A stretch of DNA of 27,779 nt from contig JBJXFX010000044.1 of NCBI GenBank assembly GCA_046152925.1, forward strand, positions 1 to 27,779, written 5' to 3'. The translations under genes and the position numbers were made by a program. The notes under the pieces are model-generated. The model was not told the DNA's origin, searched no databases, and worked only from the letters and a program-made list of their open reading frames with translations. This document shows, piece after piece, positions 22,986 to 27,779 of the stretch. Source of the stretch: CAMAUF01 sp046152925 (lineage in GTDB: Bacteria > Chloroflexota > Dehalococcoidia > Tepidiformales > Tepidiformaceae). The stretch's first letter is position 1. Each line of letters begins with the position of its first letter.

Positions 22986-23677
22986 ATGACGACGCCGTCT
23001 TCGATTCGGCAGGGGTAGGTCTGCATGTCCTCGGCCTTCATGCTGGGTTTGGGCATGCCCGGAGGCGCCGGGAGCTTCGAGAGGACGGCGAAGAGCTTCT
23101 TTTGGAGGCCGCCGAGGATTGGGTGTTCCGCGTTGAACTGGCTATCGAAGGGCTGGCGGACCACCTTGCCGGTCGCCACTTCGAAGCGGGCGCCGTGGAA
23201 GGGGCACATGACGCAGTCGTCGCGGACGCGGTCGGCTTTGATCGGCGAGCCTGCGAAGCCACCCATCGGCAGGCGGGCATGCGAGCAGAGGGCGCTCATG
23301 GCCTGGACTGTGTCGCCTTGGCGGATGATCAGCACGCGCTGGCTGAGGACGCGGACTTCCTTGGGTGTGCCATCGGGGAACTCGCGGAAGTTGCCCGCCT
23401 TGGCCCAACGGGTGAGCCTCCCGGCCGGGACGATCTTCCGGGCGGAGATGGGGAAGGGCGGGTCGAGGCCGAGCAGCGGGACGAGCACCGGCCCCATGGC
23501 CAGGAGCGAGATCAGCCCGATGACGATGAGGACGATACCGCCGACCGTGGGGTCGGACGCGGTGAGCACGTCCTCTGGGTCGACCAGGAGGAAGATGCCG
23601 CCGGCGATGAGCCCCATCGAGGCGAGGCCCCAGGTACCGAGGATTGAGACGCCGATGAACGCAAGAAATGGTGACAC
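22967..23677 (-). CDS. Membrane-anchored Rieske [2Fe-2S] protein
   Basis: 236-aa electron-transfer protein. Two transmembrane helices occupy about residues 4-32 and 44-70. A Rieske domain follows with cluster ligands Cys131/His133 (ALCSHARLPMGG) and Cys158/His161 (CVMCPFHGARFEVATG). The absence of the extra Cys pair that makes the disulfide in bc1-type Rieske proteins, and the CPFHGARF signature, point to the ferredoxin type. The cluster domain is fused to membrane helices, which is unusual for that type. The GTG at 23677 is preferred because AAGGAG sits 6 nt upstream; a TTG at 23728 lies in the promoter region. No cytochrome b or oxygenase partner is adjacent. Electron donor and acceptor are unknown. 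Confidence 0.88.
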   Translation of the reverse strand: MSPFLAFIGVSILGTWGLASMGLIAGGIFLLVDPEDVLTASDPTVGGIVLIVIGLISLLAMGPVLVPLLGLDPPFPISARKIVPAGRLTRWAKAGNFREFPDGTPKEVRVLSQRVLIIRQGDTVQAMSALCSHARLPMGGFAGSPIKADRVRDDCVMCPFHGARFEVATGKVVRQPFDSQFNAEHPILGGLQKKLFAVLSKLPAPPGMPKPSMKAEDMQTYPCRIEDGVVMVGLPK

Positions 23678-23698
23678 AGGCCACTCCTTCGAGGGCGG

Positions 23699-23728
23699 AT
23701 AGTACCGCGCTTGTGAAGGAAAGCGCAA
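23699..23728 (-). promoter_or_regulatory. Promoter of the Rieske gene
   Basis: On the minus strand TTGCGC (23723-23728), an 18-bp spacer, and TACTAT (23699-23704). The predicted start leaves a leader of about 15 nt that holds AAGGAG (23684-23689) before the GTG start. The gene therefore has its own promoter although it follows the ABM gene. Confidence 0.5.
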
Positions 23729-23771
23729 AGGCGGCTGATCGAATTGACCTGCGGGTCGCGGTTATGCGTGG

Positions 23772-24083
23772 TCAGGCGCCCGAGAGGTGGTCCGAAAGCC
23801 CTTCGAGGAGGACGCGGGCGCGCTCGGGCGCCGAGAGGAGCGGCCGAAGCTGCGCTTCGAGCTCTTTGCGCTCGGCCGAGGCATGCCAGTGGCGCCAGTC
23901 GCCGAGGCCGAACCAGGTGGAGATGACGATGATGTTCCGTGGGTCCTCGCTGTCGCGCAGGGTCTCGCCGGAGATATACCCGGATTGCTCCAGACACTTC
24001 GTCCGGAGGATGCGGAGGAGGTCCAAGACGCGCCGTTCCTGCCCGGGCAGTACGCGCCGCTCGATGAGCACTTTGACGGCCAT
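23772..24083 (-). CDS. Antibiotic biosynthesis monooxygenase (ABM)-domain protein
   Basis: 103-aa single-domain ferredoxin-like alpha/beta protein. It opens MAVKVLIERRVLPGQERRVLDLLRIL, here as strand 1 (VKVLIERRV) and helix 1 (RRVLDLLRIL). SGYISGETLRDSEDPRNIIVI then forms the beta-hairpin, and WRHWHASAERKELEAQL the second helix, all typical of ABM-domain proteins. Such proteins include small cofactor-independent oxygenases and also non-enzymatic members, so chemistry is not assured. The ATG at 24083 overlaps the last base of the flavin reductase stop (TAATG), so it is tightly coupled as the third gene of a cassette. Confidence 0.85.
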   Translation of the reverse strand: MAVKVLIERRVLPGQERRVLDLLRILRTKCLEQSGYISGETLRDSEDPRNIIVISTWFGLGDWRHWHASAERKELEAQLRPLLSAPERARVLLEGLSDHLSGA

Positions 24084-24583
24084 TAGTCCAGCACCAGGCC
24101 GCGGTAGCCACGGCGATAGTAAATGAGCGGCTTGCGGTCTCCATGGGCGTCGGCGCTGACGACGCGGCCGACCATGATGGTGTGGTCGCCGCCGGGCAGG
24201 GCTGCTTCCAGCTCGCAATCGATGTGCGCGAGGGCGCCGTCGATCAGCGGCGCTCCGGTGGCGGCCTCCACGGTCCGGATTTCATCGGGGAAGGCGCGGA
24301 GCGGCTCGCGGCCCGACTTGCTGAACCAGCCCGAGATGTCGTCCTGCCCCTCTGCGAGGACGCTGACGCCGAAGACCTCGGAGGTTTCGATCATGCGGGG
24401 GAGGCGGTTGCTGTCGGCAAGGCAGACGAGGATGAGGCGTGGGTCCATCGAGAGCGACGAGAAGCTGGAGACCGTGAGCCCGTAGACCATCCCATCGAGC
24501 TTCGTGGTCACCACGGTGACGCCAGCGGCCCAGGAACCGAGCGCGGCCTTGAATTGCTCAGGAGTGACAACGTTCGCAGCCAC
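24083..24583 (-). CDS. Flavin reductase family protein (HpaC/FMN-binding split barrel)
   Basis: 166-aa FMN-binding split-barrel protein. The blocks WAAGVTVVTTKLDG (18-31), YGLTVSSFSSLSMDPRLILV (34-53), SEVFGVSVLAEGQ (68-80) and GDHTIMVGRVVSADA (132-146) are those of flavin reductases that supply reduced flavin to two-component monooxygenases. Some family members are instead stand-alone FMN proteins. The start is GTG at 24583 with a strong GGAGG 9 nt upstream that overlaps the stop of the preceding gene. It lies between a muconolactone-isomerase-like gene and an ABM gene. No large flavin-dependent oxygenase is in the window to receive the flavin. Confidence 0.9.
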   Translation of the reverse strand: MAANVVTPEQFKAALGSWAAGVTVVTTKLDGMVYGLTVSSFSSLSMDPRLILVCLADSNRLPRMIETSEVFGVSVLAEGQDDISGWFSKSGREPLRAFPDEIRTVEAATGAPLIDGALAHIDCELEAALPGGDHTIMVGRVVSADAHGDRKPLIYYRRGYRGLVLD

Positions 24584-24595
24584 GGGCGGGGCCTC

Positions 24596-24880
24596 CTAGA
24601 GGGACTGGAGTTGTGGCGCGAGGTCCCAAACGGGGTGGACGGTGACCTCTGCGAAGTAGCGTGCCATCGGCATGCTCGCGAGGATCTGGTCCATCTCACG
24701 CGCGTCGGCCACATCATAGATCGCGAGGACGCCGACGCCGGTCTCGCGATAGATGGAGCGGACTTTTCCCTGTTCGTAGTGGGCTTTGGTGGCCCGGAGT
24801 TGGTCGGCGACGACCGTCTGCCACGCGTCGGACGCGAGGTCGTGGGGTTGCCGCGAGACGAGCCGGACCGAAAAGAGCAC
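24596..24880 (-). CDS. Muconolactone-isomerase-like small protein
   Basis: 94-aa ferredoxin-like protein starting MLFSVRLVSRQP, with HYEQGKVRSIYRETGVGVLAIYDV (split: HYEQGKVRSIYRE, GVGVLAIYDV), then MDQILASMPMARYFAEVTVHPV. This order of 'MLF.V', 'G..R..YR..G', 'L..MP' and 'V.P' matches the muconolactone delta-isomerase/YCII-like group. In the catechol branch of aromatic degradation that enzyme shifts the double bond of muconolactone, but many homologues act elsewhere. The start is GTG at 24880 with GGAG 10 nt upstream. It is first in a cassette with flavin reductase and ABM genes (12-bp gap). The specific isomerase function is inference. Confidence 0.78.
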   Translation of the reverse strand: MLFSVRLVSRQPHDLASDAWQTVVADQLRATKAHYEQGKVRSIYRETGVGVLAIYDVADAREMDQILASMPMARYFAEVTVHPVWDLAPQLQSL

Positions 24881-24912
24881 GAGCGGGACGCTCCAGATGT
24901 GAGTTTGGCTAC

Positions 24913-24918
24913 AGTATA
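24913..24918 (-). promoter_or_regulatory. -10 box upstream of the oxygenase-accessory cassette
   Basis: TATACT on the minus strand, 32 nt before the GTG at 24880. It lies in the 69-bp gap after the TauE/SafE gene. No -35 is clear. Unlike most -10 boxes in this window it leaves a normal leader with a ribosome binding site. Confidence 0.4.
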
Positions 24919-24949
24919 GGCCGGTCTTGGTAGGCGATAGCGTGCGCGT

Positions 24950-25711
24950 TCAGCTCGCGAGCATGACGCCTGCGACGACCAGGCCGTAGGCGATGACGGA
25001 AAGACGCAGCCACTTCTTCCCGAGACGCCGGGCCACGCCGACGCCGAGGTATCCGCCGGCCAGCGCCCCGGCGGCCATGATTGCGGCGACATCCCATTCC
25101 ACTGGCCCGAACGCCGCGAATGCGACGACGGCGAGCGCGTTGATGACAAGAGACATAATGCCTTTGAGCGCGTTCGAGTGCTGGAGGTCGTCGGGCAGCA
25201 AGATCGCCAGGGCCGCAAGCGTGAGGATCCCGAGCCCCGCTCCGAAATAGGCGCCGTACGCGCCGAGCGCGACCGTCGAAGCGTGGAGCGACCAGGGGAC
25301 GTGGTCATTGTCCAGGGCGGCAAGGTGATGACGGCGGGCCCAAGCGCCGAGCTGGTCCTGGGCCGCCATCAGCCCGCAGGCGAAGAGGATGAGAAACGGG
25401 ACGATGGCGTCGAAGGCGGACTCGGGCGTCCAAAGGAGGATCGCGGAGCCAGCGGCCGCGCCGACGAGCATGGCGGGGAGGAGGGCGATGATTCGCCGCC
25501 GCTGGCGCCCGACTTCGGCCCGGTAACCGATGCTGCCGCCGAGATAACCCGGGAGAAGGGCGACAGAGTTCGTCACGTTCGCGACCTTGGAGCCGTATCC
25601 GGCGGCGACGATCGCCGGGAAGCTGACGAGTGAGCCGCCGCCCGCCACCGCGTTGATCGCGCCCGCGGCGAACGCCGCCGCGACGAGTGCCGCCCCTTCC
25701 AAGACGTCCAT
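24950..25711 (-). CDS. TauE/SafE-family membrane permease
   Basis: 253-aa integral membrane protein with about seven to eight hydrophobic helices arranged as two repeats. Each repeat opens with a glycine-rich family motif: GAINAVAGGGSLVSFPAIVA (17-36) and YGAYFGAGLGILTLAALAIL in the second half. This family (TSUP) exports or imports small organic anions such as sulfite, sulfonates or sulfoacetate; the substrate here is unknown. The ATG at 25711 has no clear ribosome binding site. A TATAGC -10-like box lies 26 nt upstream, shared in overlap with the divergent HAD gene promoter. No sulfonate genes are adjacent. Confidence 0.92.
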   Translation of the reverse strand: MDVLEGAALVAAAFAAGAINAVAGGGSLVSFPAIVAAGYGSKVANVTNSVALLPGYLGGSIGYRAEVGRQRRRIIALLPAMLVGAAAGSAILLWTPESAFDAIVPFLILFACGLMAAQDQLGAWARRHHLAALDNDHVPWSLHASTVALGAYGAYFGAGLGILTLAALAILLPDDLQHSNALKGIMSLVINALAVVAFAAFGPVEWDVAAIMAAGALAGGYLGVGVARRLGKKWLRLSVIAYGLVVAGVMLAS

Positions 25712-25737
25712 GGGCGCCCACCATCGGGCGCAGGGGC

Positions 25738-25745
25738 GCTATACG
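25738..25745. promoter_or_regulatory. Overlapping divergent -10 boxes (permease and HAD genes)
   Basis: The 8 bp GCTATACG contain TATAGC on the minus strand (25738-25743), 26 nt before the permease ATG, and TATACG on the plus strand (25740-25745), 25 nt before the HAD ATG. A single near-symmetric -10 could serve both directions. Confidence 0.45.
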
Positions 25746-25770
25746 GAAGCAGCTGGCATCATCCCCGGAG

Positions 25771-26295
25771 ATGGACCGTCCGCTGCTCACCTTTGACGTC
25801 GATGGCGTGCTTTGCCGGCCGCCGTTTGGGATCAATCCCGGCAAGCACGAGCACAAGGTCCGGAGGGCCGAGGGGACGAAGGGGGCCTTCTGGTGGACCG
25901 AGCCCTACCGCTACATCGGCCGAAAACCGATGCCCGGCTCGGTCGAAGGGTTGCGCGCGCTGGCGGAGCGGTTCGACTGCCAGATCTTGACCGCCCGCAC
26001 TGAACGCACGCGCGCGCACACGGAGGCCTGGTTGCGGCGGTATTTCGGGGTGGTGCCGCCGCTCCATCTGCGGCCCAACTGGGACGAGTCGCCTTCGGGG
26101 TTCAAGGCCCGGCGGACGCGTGAACTGGGAGCGTTCGCCCACTTTGAGGACGACCCGCACACGGCCGCGTGGGTGGCGGAGGGGGTGTCACGCGTCTTCA
26201 TCGTGGATTGGCCGCGCAACCGCTGGCTCGCGGGCGGGAACATCCACCGGATCCGGGCGCTCAAGGACGCGCTGGGCGTCTTGGACGCGGGTTAG
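25771..26295 (+). CDS. HAD-fold hydrolase-like protein
   Basis: 174-aa haloacid dehalogenase-fold protein. Motif I is LLTFDVDGVLCRPP with nucleophile Asp9 and acid/base Asp11. Motif II is CQILTARTE (Thr in LTAR). A Lys in SGFKARR is the motif III candidate. Motif IV is AHFEDDPHTA. All catalytic residues are in place, so phosphatase activity is likely; the substrate is unknown. The cap is small, with a WWTEPYRYIGRKPMPG insertion after motif I. The ATG at 25771 was chosen because motif I follows immediately; GGAG directly abuts it and is too close to be a normal ribosome binding site. The last 4 bp overlap the convergent Uma2 gene. Confidence 0.85.
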   Translation: MDRPLLTFDVDGVLCRPPFGINPGKHEHKVRRAEGTKGAFWWTEPYRYIGRKPMPGSVEGLRALAERFDCQILTARTERTRAHTEAWLRRYFGVVPPLHLRPNWDESPSGFKARRTRELGAFAHFEDDPHTAAWVAEGVSRVFIVDWPRNRWLAGGNIHRIRALKDALGVLDAG

Positions 26296-26858
26296 GTGCC
26301 TTCGAAGATCTTCTCGACGCTGAGGGCGAACGCGGGGGCGACATCCTCGCCCGTGAGCGTATCGCCGGGGCCGAGCATCGAGACGGAGCGGCCCGGCCGG
26401 TAGACCATCACGATCCGCGTCTGGGGATAGAGCAGCCAGACCAGGCGGACGCCAGCGTCGAGGTAGCTCGTAACCTTTTCGAGGATGTCGACGCCCTTCT
26501 CGCTCTTCGAGATCCCCTCGACCACGATGTCTGGGATCGCATGGATGTGTCCGTCGGGTACGATGTCGCCCGCGAGCCGGCCCGGCGCGAAGTACATGGC
26601 GTCGGGTTTCCGGTAGGTGTTTGGCGAGCCCGGCCAGACTTGGATGGACGACTCGTTCTGGAGGACGCGGCCGTGCCCGCGAGCTTCGGTGACGAGCCAC
26701 AGCTCGCGGATGACACGGCCGGCTGCATGAAGTGACTTGTTTCCAATGGGCATCCTCACCCACTGGCCGTCGACCATCTCGTAGCCGTTGCGCTCGGGGA
26801 GTTCGGGCCAGACGCAGCTGTCCACGACGGCGGTGACGGTGGGCGGCGCTTGGACCAT
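26292..26858 (-). CDS. Uma2-family (DUF820) putative endonuclease, copy 1
   Basis: 188-aa protein of the Uma2 family, which has a PD-(D/E)xK nuclease-like fold. Visible family segments are NGYEMVDGQWVRMPIGN (24-40), NESSIQVWPGSPNTYRKPDA (68-87, with active-site-type Asp86), PDIVVEGISKSEKGVDILEK (109-128, with Asp110, Glu114 and Lys128) and GVRLVWLLYPQTRIVMVYRP (136-155). Nuclease activity is inferred from the fold and has seldom been shown. The ATG at 26858 is preferred because it matches the start of the tandem copy and has TATACT 6 nt upstream. Most of the gene is nearly identical to the next one, except for a sharply diverged block at residues about 41-68. Confidence 0.87.
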   Translation of the reverse strand: MVQAPPTVTAVVDSCVWPELPERNGYEMVDGQWVRMPIGNKSLHAAGRVIRELWLVTEARGHGRVLQNESSIQVWPGSPNTYRKPDAMYFAPGRLAGDIVPDGHIHAIPDIVVEGISKSEKGVDILEKVTSYLDAGVRLVWLLYPQTRIVMVYRPGRSVSMLGPGDTLTGEDVAPAFALSVEKIFEGT

Positions 26859-26864
26859 GGCCTC

Positions 26865-26870
26865 AGTATA
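26865..26870 (-). promoter_or_regulatory. -10 box for leaderless Uma2 copy 1
   Basis: TATACT on the minus strand, 6 nt before the ATG at 26858, with no ribosome binding site. The same arrangement occurs at copy 2. Confidence 0.6.
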
Positions 26871-26914
26871 CGTGGCGACGATGGGTTCCGGGCCCACCCC
26901 TTGGGGAGGGCTCC

Positions 26915-27478
26915 CTATGCGTCCTTGAACACGGAATCGATGCTGATGGCGAACCCGGGAGCGACATCCTCGCCGGTAAGCGTATCGCTGGGGCCGAGCA
27001 TCGAGACGGAGCGGCCCGGCCGGTAGACCATCACGATCCGCGTCTGGGGATAGAGCAGCCAGACCAGCCGGACGCCGGCGTCGAGGTAGCTCGTGACCTT
27101 CTCAAGGATGTCGACGCCCTTCTCGCTCTTCGAGATCCCCTCGACCACGATGTCCGGCGCAACGTGGATGTGGCCGTCGGGGACGGGCGGGCCGGGGAGC
27201 CGCCCAGCCATGAAGTACATGCCGTCCGGCTTGCGGTAGGTGTTGGGCGAACCCGGCCACACCTGGATCGACGATTCGTTGGTGAGGACGTGTCCTCCCA
27301 CTTCCTCGGCCGCCCGGCGGAGGTGGTAGATCACGTTGAAGGAGGCTTGAAGCGACTGGTTCCCCATGGGCATCCTCACCCACTGGCCGTCGACCATTTC
27401 GTAGCCGTTGCGCTCGGGGAGATCGGGCCAGACGCAGCCGTCCGCGGCAGGAGTTACGGTGGGCGGCGCTTGGACCAT
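26915..27478 (-). CDS. Uma2-family (DUF820) putative endonuclease, copy 2
   Basis: 187-aa tandem paralogue of the preceding entry. The same active-site-type segments are intact (RKPD, PDIVVEG, ILEKVTSY). It differs from copy 1 mainly at residues 41-67 (QSLQASFNVIYHL... against KSLHAAGRVIREL...) and at the C-terminus (FAISIDSVFKDA against FALSVEKIFEGT). The ATG at 27478 has TATACT 6 nt upstream. It lies 19 bp after the stop of the epoxide-hydrolase-like gene on the same strand. Both copies appear functional in reading frame. Confidence 0.87.
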   Translation of the reverse strand: MVQAPPTVTPAADGCVWPDLPERNGYEMVDGQWVRMPMGNQSLQASFNVIYHLRRAAEEVGGHVLTNESSIQVWPGSPNTYRKPDGMYFMAGRLPGPPVPDGHIHVAPDIVVEGISKSEKGVDILEKVTSYLDAGVRLVWLLYPQTRIVMVYRPGRSVSMLGPSDTLTGEDVAPGFAISIDSVFKDA

Positions 27479-27484
27479 GGGGAG

Positions 27485-27490
27485 AGTATA
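27485..27490 (-). promoter_or_regulatory. -10 box for leaderless Uma2 copy 2
   Basis: TATACT on the minus strand, 6 nt before the ATG at 27478, in the 19-bp gap after the epoxide-hydrolase-like gene. Any -35 would fall inside that gene; none is clear. Confidence 0.6.
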
Positions 27491-27497
27491 CCCGGTG

Positions 27498-27779
27498 CTA
27501 CTTCATCTGGTTCTGGAACTCTGCGAGGTCGAAGTAGTCGCGCCAGGCCGCGATCTTGCCGTCGCGGACTTCGAACACGCCGGCGACGCGCACCGCGACG
27601 CTCTTGCCGCCGACATCGAAGCGGTCGATGCGCTCGTTCATCACCATGTTACCCGTGGCGGTCTGATGGAGGACTTCCCAACCGGCGGACTTCATTTGGC
27701 CCGACATCCCGCCGAGGGCTTTGGCGATGGTCGCCTTGCCGGTGATCGGCTGCATCGGGATGTTGTGGTAGACGGCGTC
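27498..27779 (-). CDS. Limonene-1,2-epoxide-hydrolase-like protein (5' end outside window)
   Basis: Partial gene; 93 codons are visible and the frame stays open to the window edge. The first visible codons read DAVYHNIPMQPITGKATI, which matches the limonene-1,2-epoxide hydrolase family, so the internal Met at 27755 is not the start. The active-site set of that family can be seen: Tyr and Asn in VYHNIP, Arg and Asp in NERIDRF, and Asp in AWRDYFDL. The usual GVFEVRDGKIAAWRDYFDL block is present. The fold is a cone-shaped SnoaL-like barrel; the enzyme opens epoxides with water in one step. Homologues act on terpene, steroid or other epoxides, so the natural substrate is open. About 40-60 residues should lie beyond the window. 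Confidence 0.88.
   Translation of the reverse strand, partial: DAVYHNIPMQPITGKATIAKALGGMSGQMKSAGWEVLHQTATGNMVMNERIDRFDVGGKSVAVRVAGVFEVRDGKIAAWRDYFDLAEFQNQMK

Larger units (their letters stand above)
26292..27490 (-). repeat. Tandem duplication of a Uma2 gene with its promoter
   Basis: Two copies about 620 bp apart (start codons at 26858 and 27478), including the CCATGG start context and the TATACT box. The first 120 bp of the genes and a stretch of about 250 bp in their 3' halves are nearly identical by eye. The block at 26655-26738 in copy 1 and 27278-27358 in copy 2 is strongly diverged and differs by one codon. The extreme 3' ends also differ. Confidence 0.8.

Noticed and set aside
3273..25711. 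A sulfonate pathway linking the ComB-like gene and the TauE/SafE permease
   Set aside because: They are about 21 kb apart in separate operons, and no other sulfonate gene is present.
26292..27490. Toxin-antitoxin or mobile element from the duplicated genes
   Set aside because: No terminal inverted repeats, target-site duplication or transposase; the repeat is a gene duplication.

Overview
The window is a chromosomal stretch of a high-G+C bacterium. It is densely packed with genes on both strands. No rRNA, tRNA, CRISPR array, transposase, integrase or phage gene was recognised, and no gap without a gene exceeds about 260 bases. The gene mix is M1 peptidase with HEAT repeats, paired family III CoA-transferases, Uma2-family proteins, a limonene-epoxide-hydrolase-like enzyme and oxygenase accessory proteins. 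Many starts have a TATACT-like -10 box only 6-9 nt upstream, with no ribosome binding site. Together this resembles a heterotrophic Chloroflexota (Dehalococcoidia/Tepidiforma-like) genome. That assignment is inference from gene content; there is no phylogenetic marker in the window.

Layout. 1-1.2 kb (minus): a DinB-fold protein and a cyclophilin. 1.3-4.0 kb (plus): an operon of an amidohydrolase, an unrecognised TIM-barrel-like protein with an acidic tail, and a ComB-like phosphatase. 4.06-4.9 kb (plus): an ArsR regulator overlapping an AHSA1/SRPBCC protein. 5.0-10.6 kb (plus): M1 aminopeptidase, then glycerol kinase and glycerol-3-phosphate dehydrogenase, which together turn glycerol into dihydroxyacetone phosphate. 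10.7-11.7 kb (plus): an APH-fold phosphotransferase. 11.7-13.66 kb (minus): a two-component system, divergent from a secreted helical protein (13.9-14.6 kb) that may be its target. 14.7-16.1 kb (minus): a beta-CASP metallo-beta-lactamase-fold nuclease. 16.2-18.7 kb (plus): two translationally coupled family III CoA-transferase subunits, of which only the first keeps the catalytic Asp.

18.7-19.6 kb (minus): a membrane-anchored M23 peptidase. 19.65-22.8 kb (minus): a class V PLP enzyme overlapping a radical SAM enzyme, followed by a paralogous radical SAM enzyme with its own promoter. This is the least explained part of the window. 22.97-24.88 kb (minus): a membrane-anchored Rieske protein and, upstream of it, a three-gene cassette (muconolactone-isomerase-like, flavin reductase, ABM monooxygenase). 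24.95-25.7 kb (minus): a TauE/SafE permease, divergent from a HAD-fold protein (25.77-26.3 kb, plus). 26.3-27.5 kb (minus): two tandem Uma2 genes that are a mosaic recent duplication. 27.5 kb to the end (minus): a limonene-1,2-epoxide-hydrolase-like gene cut by the window edge.

The most notable items are the asymmetric CoA-transferase pair, the tandem radical SAM/PLP cluster, the mosaic Uma2 duplication, the recurrent leaderless-type promoters, and a 12-bp perfect hairpin that swallows the Rieske stop codon.
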